The notes: generated from the sequence alone by a model not told the origin. 55,766 nucleotides of DNA from an uncultured Gammaproteobacteria bacterium (GCA_913061515.1 CAJXSF010000017.1:1-55766), one strand, 5' to 3'; counted from the stretch's first letter, positions 8,968 to 17,005 are shown. Program-made: numbers and translations.

Positions 8968-10419
8968 ATGAGTGAGTTGTTTGGTCAGATAAATGCAATT
9001 GTTTGGAGCCCTGCTTTAGTATTTCTATGTTTAGGGGCTGGTTTGTTTTTCTCTATTCGCGGGCGCTTCCTGCAAATTCGTCACTTTCGAGAAATGATCC
9101 GCCTCATTTTTCAAGGCAAAGTCTCTGAAACAGGTATCACCCCCTTTCAAGCCTTGAGTATGACACTCGCAGGTAGAGTAGGGACTGGCAATATCGCAGG
9201 TGTAGCCACGGCTATTACCTTCGGTGGGCCGGGGGCTTTGTTTTGGATGTGGGTTGTGGCGTTTTTAGGAGCCAGTTCTGCTTTCGTAGAATCTACCCTC
9301 GGGCAAATATACAAAGAAAAGATCAATGGTGAATATCGTGGTGGACCAGCTTTTTACATAGAAAAAGGCTTAGGTATGAAACGATATGCTTGGGTTTTTG
9401 CGTTTACAACAATCGTATCTTGTGGCCTGTTACTTCCCGGCGTGCAAGCCAATGCGATTGCCGATAGCGTTAACACAGCATTTAGTATCCATACTACTGT
9501 AACAGCTGTCATATTGGCAATATTGCTTGCCTTCATTATTTTTGGTGGTTTACGACGGATCGCTTTGTTTGCCTCAGCCGTTGTTCCATTTATGGCCATT
9601 GCCTATATTTGCGTCGCGTTATTTATTATCTTGATCAATATCGATCGCGTCCCTGAGATGTTTTGGTTGATCATTCGTAGCGCTCTTGGCTTTGATTCAG
9701 CCTTTGGCGCTATCTTAGGATTGGCCATTATGTGGGGCGTTCGTCGAGGGGTTTACTCCAACGAGGCAGGGCAAGGCACCGCGCCACATGCATCCTCCGC
9801 AGCCTCGGTCAGTCATCCAGCGAAGCAGGGGCTTGTGCAGGCCTTCTCTGTGTATGTCGATACAATCTTTGTCTGTTCCTCTACAGGTTTTATGTTGTTG
9901 ATCACGGGTTTATATAATGTAGAGACCGCCGCAGGCGATGCGATTTATACGGGCGTTGCTGGCGTAGGAGCCGGGCCTGGGTATGTGCAAGCGGCTTTGG
10001 AAGGTTTGATGCCGGGTATTGGCAATATTTTTGTTGCCGTCGCACTTTTCTTCTTCGCATTTACGACAATTTTAGCTTACTACTATATTGCTGAAACCAA
10101 TGTTAGTTATATCAATCGTTTTGTTGCTCGTCCATGGATGAGTACAGTGCTTAAATTTGCAGTGATCGGGGCAGTGATTTACGGCACATTGAATACGGCT
10201 GAGTTAGCCTGGAGTTTAGGCGACACAGGGGTGGGGCTGATGGCATGGTTGAACATCGTGGCAATTTTCTTCTTAAGCAAGATCGCTTTTAAGTGTTTGG
10301 CGGACTATGAGGCTCAGAAAGCCCAAGGGATCGATCCTGTGTTTCATCCTACAGCTTTGGGTATTAAGAATGCAGAATACTGGCAAGAACGCTTAGAGGC
10401 GCAAGAGAGCATAGAGTAA
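8968..10419 (+). CDS. AGCS family sodium/amino-acid (alanine) symporter
   Basis: 483 residues from ATG 8968, placed by GGGAG at 8956-8960. Starting at 8920 would add an unlikely leader. About ten membrane segments. Family signatures include TLAGRVGTGNIAGVATAI in the first third, GGPAFYIEKGLG, and RRGVYSNEAGQGTAPHASSAA in the middle. AGCS carriers import alanine or glycine with sodium across the inner membrane. The specificity here cannot be read. The gene stands alone between a hairpin and a strong bidirectional terminator at 10444, and converges on the minus-strand redoxin/cytochrome gene. Confidence 0.93.
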   Translation: MSELFGQINAIVWSPALVFLCLGAGLFFSIRGRFLQIRHFREMIRLIFQGKVSETGITPFQALSMTLAGRVGTGNIAGVATAITFGGPGALFWMWVVAFLGASSAFVESTLGQIYKEKINGEYRGGPAFYIEKGLGMKRYAWVFAFTTIVSCGLLLPGVQANAIADSVNTAFSIHTTVTAVILAILLAFIIFGGLRRIALFASAVVPFMAIAYICVALFIILINIDRVPEMFWLIIRSALGFDSAFGAILGLAIMWGVRRGVYSNEAGQGTAPHASSAASVSHPAKQGLVQAFSVYVDTIFVCSSTGFMLLITGLYNVETAAGDAIYTGVAGVGAGPGYVQAALEGLMPGIGNIFVAVALFFFAFTTILAYYYIAETNVSYINRFVARPWMSTVLKFAVIGAVIYGTLNTAELAWSLGDTGVGLMAWLNIVAIFFLSKIAFKCLADYEAQKAQGIDPVFHPTALGIKNAEYWQERLEAQESIE

Positions 10420-10443
10420 GTGCACAATGTGAAATAGCGCAGG

Positions 10444-10478
10444 CAAAAAAAGCCGCCCAATAGGGCGGCTTTTTTTGC
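10444..10478. terminator. Bidirectional terminator between convergent genes
   Basis: A-run 10445-10451, stem AGCCGCCC (10451-10458), four-base loop, GGGCGGCT (10463-10470), T-run to 10476. It serves the AGCS gene (plus) and the redoxin/cytochrome gene ending at 10487 (minus). Confidence 0.93.
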
Positions 10479-10486
10479 TTTATTGA

Positions 10487-11359
10487 TTACTCGCGAGGCG
10501 CGCCTGCGTTAATCCAATGAATCAATGTCTGTGTATCTTCTACAGACATAGTACGGGCGTTTTCAAAGCTGCGGATCTCTGGATCCACGCTCATTGGAGG
10601 CATACGCTTAGTCATAATCACTTCGCGCATCATTGGGCTCCAGCCCTGAACCATTTGGTGGCTGTTCATAGCGAATGGGCCAATGCCGCCTTCGATGTGA
10701 CAGCCAACACAGTTTTCGATCAATACTGGCGCGACTTCTGTTTCGTAATCCGGAACATCGTCTGCACTGGTGATTTTCGCTGGGAATTCTAGCTGACAAC
10801 TTTCTGGAGCTTCGAAATCCACAACAACTGTATCGCGACCGCTAACTTCATCTGCAGCTATTGCCGCAAATGTATCTTTTAAGAACGTTGTACCTGTTTG
10901 GCCGCCTCTGCTTGGGGTGTCGAATGGGCCGCGGTACAAAATTGACATATTGTTTGGGTCTAGAACGACAATTTCACCAGCCTTAGTAATGCCTAATAGT
11001 TCGGCTACTAGTTGAGTGTCGTCGATCAAAATAGGCATATCTGGGTTGTAGCTGTTCTTCCAACGACGAACTGATGCTGAGTTGTCATTGATAGAAGAGT
11101 TCATCATAACGAAGCTGATTTGCTCGTTATCCCATTTTGTTTGTTGAATGCGATACTCACCAAAAAGCTCTTGGTTAGTAATGCAGGAGTTTGCTTGAGA
11201 GATGATAACAAGCGCCTTTTGGTAACCGTACTTACTTAGCTGGTGCGCAGTACCGGTTTCGTCAATCAGGTTGAAATCACCAACTCGCTCTTGTGCAGCG
11301 AAAGATTGTGAGCCAGCAAGTACTGCAGCCAAAAGGCCTACGCACTTTAGAATTTTCAT
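10487..11359 (-). CDS. Secreted redoxin-like - cytochrome c fusion
   Basis: 290 residues, GGAG nine bases before the ATG. Signal peptide to about A21-A22. Residues 25-170 look like a redoxin/AhpC-TSA thioredoxin fold, but with one cysteine (C59 in NSCITNQE) where a CxxC would be, so thiol-disulfide exchange would need another Cys (C188) or a partner. Residues 205-290 hold C217-x-x-C220-H221, a likely axial M253 (KRMPP) and a HWINAGAP ending. This module is homologous to the N-terminal heme domain of the 5190-6527 protein. The upstream gene on this strand is the PHM-like protein at 11451-12410, separated by a terminator. Probably an electron-transfer or copper-delivery partner in the periplasm (inference). 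Confidence 0.82.
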   Translation of the reverse strand: MKILKCVGLLAAVLAGSQSFAAQERVGDFNLIDETGTAHQLSKYGYQKALVIISQANSCITNQELFGEYRIQQTKWDNEQISFVMMNSSINDNSASVRRWKNSYNPDMPILIDDTQLVAELLGITKAGEIVVLDPNNMSILYRGPFDTPSRGGQTGTTFLKDTFAAIAADEVSGRDTVVVDFEAPESCQLEFPAKITSADDVPDYETEVAPVLIENCVGCHIEGGIGPFAMNSHQMVQGWSPMMREVIMTKRMPPMSVDPEIRSFENARTMSVEDTQTLIHWINAGAPRE

Positions 11360-11403
11360 GTTAACTACTCCAGTGGATCGGAAAAAACTTAATTCAAAAC
11401 AAG

Positions 11404-11440
11404 AAAAAAGGGTTCGCGCGGACGCGAACCCCTTTTTTTT
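11404..11440. terminator. Terminator between PHM-like and redoxin/cytochrome genes
   Basis: GGGTTCGCG (11410-11418) pairs with CGCGAACCC (11423-11431), with A6 on the left and T8 on the right, so it can act in both directions. For the minus strand it follows the PHM-like gene stop by about 10 bases and should reduce transcription into the next gene, which would then depend on read-through or its own promoter in the 11360-11403 gap. Confidence 0.88.
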
Positions 11441-11450
11441 CTGTCACAAA

Positions 11451-12410
11451 TTACTCATCAGTATAAGAGAAGTACCCGATGAACATTTCGTCCCAGCTCT
11501 GCAATCCGCCAAGGGCTGGCTGAGATGGGTCTGGTACACCGACGTTGTACTGTGAGTTATCGAAAGAACCTTCAACAACAACACGTGAACCCGCAGGTAG
11601 TGTCATTGGCTCTTCTAAACGATACGTAGGCTGCCATCCGAAGTTGTAGTTAGCAACGTTAATGATCTCTTCGCGAGTTTGATCTGGGTAGATCACAGCT
11701 GCGCGCATTGACTTACCACGGTAGTGCATGTGAGCACGGAAGCTATAAAGAGTCGTTTCCTGTTCAAAGATGTGGTTAGTTGACATTTCGTAGTTCATGT
11801 CACCTGGTGGAATCAAGATAGCGTCTTCACGACCACCGCGAGCAGATACTGAATAAGTACGGAACTTCTTCAGGTTATCTTGCTCAGCTTCGTCATGGAA
11901 CCAAAGACCAACGCGAGTTGCGTCTTCTGTCTCTTGACCCATAGCTGTGTAGTGAATAGACATTCTTAGTGCAGAACCAACAGGGATCTTAACACCAGTG
12001 TTTTCTGGGTAAGTTGTAGGATCTTCTTTACCAGGCGCATACCCTTCTAGGAATTCAACGGTATCGATGTTGTCTGCTTCGTCAAACTCATGCTCTGCAT
12101 CGTTACCAGGCACTACGTAAGAAAGAAGGTGGTGAAGCACTCGCTTATCACCAGGGATAAACTGTACTGACTTAACCCACTTTTCTTCTTCGAAAGGCAT
12201 GTCGATAGTTGTGTTGATGTAGTCAAGTACACCAGTTGCAGGGATCAATGCTGCAGGAACGTCAACGATGTAATCTGGAGCGCCATTAAGCCCCCAGCCA
12301 GCGTCAGCCGGTTTCACCTGAGTCAATGGATCTACGCCAGCGAAAGCTGACGATAGAGTCATGCTTACGCCCGCCATGAGCAGAGAAGTCGTCAAAACTG
12401 TTTTTTTCAT
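11451..12410 (-). CDS. Secreted PHM-like type II copper monooxygenase-like protein
   Basis: 319 residues from ATG 12410, with AAGGAG close upstream. The 29 extra codons up to 12497 have no signal-peptide character. Signal peptide MKKTVLTTSLLMAG to about A24. The copper-ligand pattern of PHM is present: H93-H94 and H153 (CuH), H227-x-H229 in RAHMHYRG and M309 in SWDEM (CuM). It lacks a heme domain. That module is encoded downstream, fused to a redoxin. Homologous to the second half of the 5190-6527 protein but diverged. Upstream lie 381 bp with several palindromes. The substrate is unknown, and a structural or copper-binding role is possible instead of catalysis. Confidence 0.82.
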   Translation of the reverse strand: MKKTVLTTSLLMAGVSMTLSSAFAGVDPLTQVKPADAGWGLNGAPDYIVDVPAALIPATGVLDYINTTIDMPFEEEKWVKSVQFIPGDKRVLHHLLSYVVPGNDAEHEFDEADNIDTVEFLEGYAPGKEDPTTYPENTGVKIPVGSALRMSIHYTAMGQETEDATRVGLWFHDEAEQDNLKKFRTYSVSARGGREDAILIPPGDMNYEMSTNHIFEQETTLYSFRAHMHYRGKSMRAAVIYPDQTREEIINVANYNFGWQPTYRLEEPMTLPAGSRVVVEGSFDNSQYNVGVPDPSQPALGGLQSWDEMFIGYFSYTDE

Positions 12411-12576
12411 TTCAATTCTCCTTGAATTGACATGTGCTGCTAGGATTTTAATGGGTATCACACTGATAAAAGGTAGTTTTTCATACCAAACTATCACTCT
12501 CCACGTGCGTTATATTACCCACTTATTACAAGAACAATCCTAAGGTTACCCCAAGTATTGCTCATGAGTAACTACT

Positions 12577-12622
12577 ATATGTGAACATATTGTAACTTTG
12601 TGAAACGATATTATGTTCACAT
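12577..12622. promoter_or_regulatory. Tandem palindromic operator-like sites
   Basis: ATATGT-GA-ACATAT at 12577-12590 and ATGT-TC-ACAT at 12613-12622 are each palindromic, with centres 34 bp apart. Taken together they also form an 11-base inverted repeat (ATGTGAACATA at 12579-12589 against 12612-12622). They lie about 170-210 bp before the PHM-like gene. They do not match a CRP or FNR site. The regulator is unknown. Confidence 0.45.
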
Positions 12623-12690
12623 TTTCTTGCTATATTCAGGGTTGAGCTGCAGCGCAAAAGATCTGCGGCTCATTTACTCTGATGGCTTTA

Positions 12691-12718
12691 GTATGGCCCA
12701 ATATAGACACAATGTGTC
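12691..12718. promoter_or_regulatory. Regulatory-looking element shared with the fabY upstream region
   Basis: It contains GACACA-A-TGTGTC (12706-12718), a perfect six-base inverted repeat, preceded by GCCCAATATA. A near copy lies at 20713-20740. Both lie upstream of minus-strand genes, here about 280 bp before the PHM-like gene. The binding protein is unknown. Confidence 0.45.
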
Positions 12719-12727
12719 CTATTTTTT

Positions 12728-12774
12728 TTGTATTACGGGTAACAACATTTTTCAATGATATACCCGTAATACAA
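12728..12774. repeat. 14-bp perfect inverted repeat after sodB
   Basis: TTGTATTACGGGTA (12728-12741) and its exact complement (12761-12774) are separated by 19 bases. On the sodB strand the hairpin is followed by an A-run, not a T-run, so it is not a standard terminator. It may stabilise the sodB mRNA 3' end. Confidence 0.6.
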
Positions 12775-12791
12775 GGGGGAAAGGCCTGTTT

Positions 12792-13385
12792 TTAGGCTTT
12801 AGTAAGGTTGCTATTGGCGAAATCCCAGTTTGCTAGATTCTCAACGAAGCTCGTCAAGAAGTCTGGGCGTCGGTTCTGGAAATCCAAATAGTAAGCATGT
12901 TCCCACACATCACACACTAGGATCGGAGTTGCGCCCGCAGTCAGGGGGGATTCTGCGTTAGCAGTTTTAGCAATTTTTAGTTTGCCATTCTCAAGAACTA
13001 GCCAAACCCAGCCGCTGCCAAACTGCGTAACACCGCCATTGACAAACTCTTTTTTGAAATTGTCAAAGCTACCGAAGTCAGCGTCGATTCTTGCAGCAAT
13101 TTCGCCACTTGGAGCGCCGCCGCCATTAGGGCTCATGCTGTTCCAGAAGAATTCGTGGTTAAAGCACTGACCGACATTGTTAAACAAAGCGCCACCCACT
13201 TTCGCAGCTTCTACGACTAGTGCCTCTAAAGAGTCTGCGTCGATGCCAGCATCTGCTAATAATTCATTGCCTTTAACGACATAAGCGTTGTGGTGCTTGC
13301 CGTGGTGAAAACTAAAAGTGTCAGCTGACATATGCGGTTCCAGTGCATCTGGAGCATAGGGTAGTGCAGGCAATGTTAATTTCAT
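12792..13385 (-). CDS. sodB: Superoxide dismutase, iron type
   Basis: 197 residues. The start at 13385 (MKLTLPALPY) has GAGG just upstream and fits the family. The longer reading to 13436 does not. Metal ligands H27 (FHHGKHH), H77 (NHEFFW), D159 and H163 (DVWEHAYYLDF) are present. Gln73 in GQCFNH, next to the metal site, is the position used by Fe enzymes, where Mn enzymes use a Gln further on, so Fe is favoured, though cambialistic use is possible. A cytoplasmic enzyme converting superoxide to O2 and H2O2. Monocistronic; divergent from the coiled-coil gene at 13582. Confidence 0.95.
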   Translation of the reverse strand: MKLTLPALPYAPDALEPHMSADTFSFHHGKHHNAYVVKGNELLADAGIDADSLEALVVEAAKVGGALFNNVGQCFNHEFFWNSMSPNGGGAPSGEIAARIDADFGSFDNFKKEFVNGGVTQFGSGWVWLVLENGKLKIAKTANAESPLTAGATPILVCDVWEHAYYLDFQNRRPDFLTSFVENLANWDFANSNLTKA

Positions 13386-13581
13386 AATAACCTCAGTTGA
13401 ATGATTCGTTGAATTTCTTGCTTTTTTGGCGTCCACAGCTAAGATTTAGCCGCGTTTGCGTCGCCAGATTGCAATAGAAAGAATCGGCGAGAATAATCCA
13501 CAATGCTGTGTATTTCAAGGAAGCTCAATGTGCTTGAAACCGGTATAGACCTATTAGCTGCATATAAAGGATAATGCCGAC

Positions 13582-14361
13582 ATGAGAGATAATGACGATT
13601 TATTAGATATTCCCTCGATGGTGCCGGCCAAAGATGAAGTGGTGCACCATCAAAATAAACGCCGACAGCCAGATATTGAGCCTAGTGTTCGCTATGGTGA
13701 GACTATAAAAGTTAGCACTTGGCCTGTGCGGGTGATGCTTAGTCTATTGACGTTGGCGATCTGCGCAGGCTCGTACCTAGCGTATACCGTCTATCAAGAT
13801 AATCTTGACGCTTTACGGCAGGCTAATTTGCGGCTAGAGGACCTAGAAGGGCGGTTGGCTCTTGTAGGTGACTCGGCTGAGGAAACAACTGCCAATGTGC
13901 TCGAACGCTTGGATTTCAATTTTTCTGAAATTGACAAGCTTTGGGCAGCGCGTAATTCAACCAATAATAATGTCAATGAGCTCACTGGCAAGCTTGCAGT
14001 TCTTGAGGATGCCAGCCAAGGGCACACTGAGACAACAGAGACACTGGCGCAGTTAATTTCACGCAATGCAAACCAAACTCAAGATGCCTTGGTAGAGCTC
14101 AACCGTGTGAAAACCGAAGTTGAGCAGGCTGTGGCGAATATCACTCGTTTGAATGCCAGCATGCAAAGTGTTCAGTCTGTCGCTCAGGATATGGCGAATA
14201 TTCGCGCTAGTCTCAACAATGGCGACAGTACCTTGGTTGGCTTGCAAGATAGAATGGCGAATGTAGAAGAGGCTGTAGAGTCGATAGATGCCTACCGTTT
14301 GCAGGTAAATCAGACCATAATTCGTTTACAAGACAATATTGAAGCGATGCAAGCCAACTAG
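13582..14361 (+). CDS. Membrane-anchored coiled-coil protein, function unknown
   Basis: 259 residues. A charged cytoplasmic N-terminus of about 45 residues is followed by one hydrophobic helix (about 50-70, VRVMLSLLTLAICAGSYLAYTVY). A long stretch to the C-terminus then has few prolines and heptad-like Leu/Ile/Val spacing (about 75-255), suggesting a periplasmic coiled coil. There are no catalytic motifs. The topology is single-pass with the C-terminus outside. Divergent from sodB and 155 bp before tRNA-Leu. I do not recognise the family; envelope or division scaffolding is possible but unsupported. Confidence 0.75.
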   Translation: MRDNDDLLDIPSMVPAKDEVVHHQNKRRQPDIEPSVRYGETIKVSTWPVRVMLSLLTLAICAGSYLAYTVYQDNLDALRQANLRLEDLEGRLALVGDSAEETTANVLERLDFNFSEIDKLWAARNSTNNNVNELTGKLAVLEDASQGHTETTETLAQLISRNANQTQDALVELNRVKTEVEQAVANITRLNASMQSVQSVAQDMANIRASLNNGDSTLVGLQDRMANVEEAVESIDAYRLQVNQTIIRLQDNIEAMQAN

Positions 14362-14399
14362 GTAATTGCATCTAATTTGTAACTTCTTAAACTTAGGGC

Positions 14400-14427
14400 T
14401 TGGTTTGTCCTGCGCTTCGGGTATAAT
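14400..14427 (+). promoter_or_regulatory. Promoter of tRNA-Leu
   Basis: A perfect TATAAT at 14422-14427 with a weak TTGGTT at 14400-14405 (16-base spacer). The GC-rich discriminator (gccgccc) just after the -10 box is typical of stable-RNA promoters under stringent control. It lies about 90 bp before the tRNA. Confidence 0.6.
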
Positions 14428-14516
14428 GCCGCCCGATTCGCGCATACACTAAAGCAGTTTGTGCGAGTTTTCGAAGACCTTGGAGCGCCTTGCTCCAAAT
14501 AGCAGTGCCCCGCGAC

Positions 14517-14601
14517 GCGGATGTGGCGGAATTGGTAGACGCGCTAGATTTAGGTTCTAGTATCGAGAGGTGTGGGAGTTCGAGTCTCCCCATCCGCACC
14601 A
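14517..14601 (+). tRNA. tRNA-Leu (anticodon UAG)
   Basis: 85 bases with the CCA end encoded. Acceptor GCGGATG pairs with CATCCGC. The D-loop region contains GGTAGACGCG. The anticodon stem CTAGA/TCTAG encloses TTTAGGT, giving anticodon TAG, which reads CUA and related Leu codons. A short variable arm (tatcgagaggtg) and the T-loop GTTCGAGTC follow. The class II length with a variable arm fits leucine. Confidence 0.96.
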
Positions 14602-14608
14602 GTGGGGC

Positions 14609-14636
14609 AACTTGTATTGCGCAGTCAATACAAGTT
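14609..14636 (+). repeat. 11-bp hairpin after tRNA-Leu
   Basis: AACTTGTATTG (14609-14619) pairs perfectly with 14626-14636 around a six-base loop, eight bases after the tRNA. No T-run follows. It is probably the end structure of the tRNA precursor. Confidence 0.6.
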
Positions 14637-14722
14637 ATTGTCAGCTAGGCTCGAAAAGCCTCTTACGTGCCATGACAATTATATTTATCCCTTTCGTCTA
14701 AATTCCCCAAAGGTAGCCCGCC

Positions 14723-15436
14723 ATGTCTAAAAGCGGCAAAGATATTTCCTCCAAAGTTGCCAATAGCACCCAAGTAAGTGCGTTCCTCAATAAGGTTGCT
14801 GCATTGCCCAAGGTAAATAGTGGGCAGAGCTTAGGTCGATTGCTATTTGCTTTGGATGCTAGTGCTAGCCGCGAACAAACTTGGGATCAAGCAAGCCAGT
14901 TGCAAGCAGAGATGTTTTTAGCAGCCGGAGCCGCAGGCGGCTTGTTAGTTCAGTTGACCTATTTCCGTGGGTTTGGGGAATTCTATAAGACGCAGTGGTG
15001 TCGAAACTCTGCGGATTTGCTGGGTTTGATGACAGGAATTCAATGTCGAGCGGGCACAACGCAGATTGAGCGGGTGTTACGTCATGGCTTGCAAGAGCAT
15101 AAACAGCAAAAGATACACTGCATTGTTTATGTTGGTGATGCCATGGAAGAGAACTCCGATGTATTGTGTCAGCTTGCAGGTCAGCTCGGAATATTGAACG
15201 TGCCAATATTTGTGTTTCAGGAAGGGGCAGACCCGGTCGCGCGAAAAGCCTTTATGGAAATGGCCAGACTCTCAAAAGGGGCATATTCGCAATTTGATAG
15301 CAGCAGCGCGGCACAATTGCGGGCACTTCTGCGTGCGGTAGCGATATTTGCCAGTGGCGGGCTGAAGGCGTTAGAGCAGCATAGCCAACAAGCTGACGAA
15401 GCTGTTAAGCGGCTAACACAACAGTTGCGCTCCTAA
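14723..15436 (+). CDS. VWA-domain protein
   Basis: 237 residues without a signal peptide or membrane helix, so probably cytoplasmic. The metal-ion-dependent adhesion site begins D45-A-S47-A-S49 (LLFALDASAS). The rest has the alternating strands of a von Willebrand A fold (IHCIVYVGDAMEE, VPIFVFQEG), ending in a polar helix. VWA domains bind partners through a metal, and the partner is unknown. It is 38 bp before a membrane-anchored J-domain gene on the same strand, so the two are probably one operon and may act together. Confidence 0.8.
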   Translation: MSKSGKDISSKVANSTQVSAFLNKVAALPKVNSGQSLGRLLFALDASASREQTWDQASQLQAEMFLAAGAAGGLLVQLTYFRGFGEFYKTQWCRNSADLLGLMTGIQCRAGTTQIERVLRHGLQEHKQQKIHCIVYVGDAMEENSDVLCQLAGQLGILNVPIFVFQEGADPVARKAFMEMARLSKGAYSQFDSSSAAQLRALLRAVAIFASGGLKALEQHSQQADEAVKRLTQQLRS

Positions 15437-15474
15437 TGCGCCATGAGTGAGTCCTAAAGAGGTTCGAGTTTAAA

Positions 15475-16230
15475 GTGTTTTTACTACGTTATATCGTCAT
15501 TCTCCTCATTCCGGTGCTTGCCTATATTGGTTTGCGGAAACTGGCCATTCGTTACTCACTGAACCAAAAACAATTTAACCTGTTATTGCTGTTAGCCACG
15601 ATGCTAACCCTTATCGTCGTCTTAATTTTGCTAGGGCGTATTTCGCCCACGTTTATCATCGCGCCGATCATGGTAGCGGGAACATTTCTTTTGCGAAATT
15701 TGCCTTTGCTATTTCGTTTGCTGCCCTTGTGGAATATGTTTCGTACTAAGACGCGAACGGCCTATGGGAGTAGTGGCGCGCAAGATAGTTCTAGTATACG
15801 AACCCGCTTCCTTCATATGACTCTCAAGCACGAAAGCGCTGACATGGATGGACAGGTTCTCGAAGGGCAATTTGCCGGGCAGTCGCTGTCCCAGTTGTCC
15901 TTAGAGCAACTTCTGACGCTCGCGAACGAGTGTCGGCAAGACGCAGACTCTTTGCAGGTGCTGGAAGCGTATCTTGATCGTTCACACGGGCAATGGCGTG
16001 AAAATAATGGCGCCTATGAAGAACAGGGCGGTAGCGAGTCACGAAGTGCCTCCGAGGCAGCGATGGATCGCCGTACGGCGCTTGAAATTCTTGGGCTGAG
16101 TGATGACGCAGGAAAAGATGATATCGTCCAAGCACATCGCCGCCTGATGCAGAAAATGCATCCTGACAGAGGTGGCTCAGACTTTCTTGCTAAGAAAATT
16201 AACGAGGCACGAGATTATTTGCTCGAATAA
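15475..16230 (+). CDS. Membrane protein with C-terminal J domain
   Basis: 251 residues. GTG start with AGAGG 12 bases upstream. Two or three hydrophobic segments lie in residues 1-90, then a polar linker, then a J domain at about 200-251 ([16 protein letters not shown]) with the HPD triad at 229-231. It lacks the Gly/Phe and zinc domains of DnaJ and resembles TIM14-like or DjlA-like J proteins that recruit DnaK to the membrane. It follows the VWA gene. The stop is only 10 bp from the convergent crotonase stop. Partner and substrate are unknown. Confidence 0.85.
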   Translation: MFLLRYIVILLIPVLAYIGLRKLAIRYSLNQKQFNLLLLLATMLTLIVVLILLGRISPTFIIAPIMVAGTFLLRNLPLLFRLLPLWNMFRTKTRTAYGSSGAQDSSSIRTRFLHMTLKHESADMDGQVLEGQFAGQSLSQLSLEQLLTLANECRQDADSLQVLEAYLDRSHGQWRENNGAYEEQGGSESRSASEAAMDRRTALEILGLSDDAGKDDIVQAHRRLMQKMHPDRGGSDFLAKKINEARDYLLE

Positions 16231-16240
16231 CAGCGCAACC

Positions 16241-17005
16241 TTACGTTTTTTTGCGAGCTAAGAAGGCTTGCATGATGGCCTGTGCCTCTGGGCTTTGCAA
16301 AAGTCGCGAGAAATTGACTAATTCCAAGGCAATGGTTTCATCGATGGCTTCGCTTTGATTGCGTTTTAATAGATGTTTTGACGTTTGAACCGCTTCCCCT
16401 GGTAGTGCTGCCAGTTCACGTGCTTTGCCCAAAGCATAGGGAAAAACCTCGGTGGCTTCTAATGCTTCATTGACCAAGCCGTATTGGGCGGCCTTAGTGG
16501 CGGAGAAACGATCTCCTAAGAGCAGTAGTTCAGAGGCTCTTTGGTGACCCATGATGCTAGGTGTTAGGAAGCTAGAGCCTGCCTCGGGGCAAAGCCCTAA
16601 ACGTGTAAACGGCAATTGCAAAAAACTATCCTTAGCTGCATAGACAAGATCGCAATGCATGAGCATTGTGGTGCCAATACCAATGGCGAGACCGTTGACG
16701 GCTGCGATGAGCGGCTTGCGAGCGTGGGCGATGGCTTTCATGAAGGCCACGGAAGGGCGCTCAGTATTATGCTCCGGTGTGCTGACAAAGTCGTTGACGT
16801 CATTGCCGCTGGTGAAGCAATCCGCTGTTCCTCGCAGCAAGATAACCCGCACCTCAGAGTCTGAGTCTGCCGCCTTCACCCCTTCTGCTAGTGCCAAATA
16901 CATGCCTGCGGTCAACGCATTTTTCTTCTCCGGGCGGTCAATTTGCAGAATGAAAACGCCACTGTCTTTAGTATAGTGGATATGCGGGTCATTCGAAGTT
17001 GTCAT
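16241..17005 (-). CDS. Enoyl-CoA hydratase/isomerase family protein
   Basis: 254 residues, one crotonase domain. The N-terminal FILQIDRPEKKNALT, the oxyanion-hole GLAIGIGTTMLMHCD and LGLCPEAGSSF are present. The first catalytic Glu of hydratases (usually in a GGG/E stretch) is not obvious, while the Glu in PEAG is kept. That pattern is seen in delta3,delta2-enoyl-CoA isomerases, so isomerase activity in fatty-acid beta-oxidation is more likely than hydration (inference). It is monocistronic, convergent with the J-domain gene and divergent from fumarase. Confidence 0.85.
   Translation of the reverse strand: MTTSNDPHIHYTKDSGVFILQIDRPEKKNALTAGMYLALAEGVKAADSDSEVRVILLRGTADCFTSGNDVNDFVSTPEHNTERPSVAFMKAIAHARKPLIAAVNGLAIGIGTTMLMHCDLVYAAKDSFLQLPFTRLGLCPEAGSSFLTPSIMGHQRASELLLLGDRFSATKAAQYGLVNEALEATEVFPYALGKARELAALPGEAVQTSKHLLKRNQSEAIDETIALELVNFSRLLQSPEAQAIMQAFLARKKT

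Larger units (their letters stand above)
12411..12791. other. 381-bp intergenic region with palindromes
   Basis: No coding sequence was seen. The region lies between the 3' end of sodB and the start of the PHM-like gene, both on the minus strand. It holds two palindromic sites (12577-12590 and 12613-12622), an element shared with the fabY upstream region (12691-12718) and a 14-bp inverted repeat (12728-12774), each listed separately. No confident sigma-70 promoter could be assigned. Confidence 0.7.

Noticed and set aside
11404..11440. REP-like repeated element
   Set aside because: Only one copy was seen, with A and T runs on its sides, so it is a terminator.
12577..12622. CRP or FNR binding site
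   Set aside because: TGTGA is present but the second half-site and its spacing do not fit TGTGA-N6-TCACA or TTGAT-N4-ATCAA.
14723..16230. VWA/J-domain pair as part of a known defence system
   Set aside because: No nuclease, ATPase, helicase or toxin gene accompanies it.
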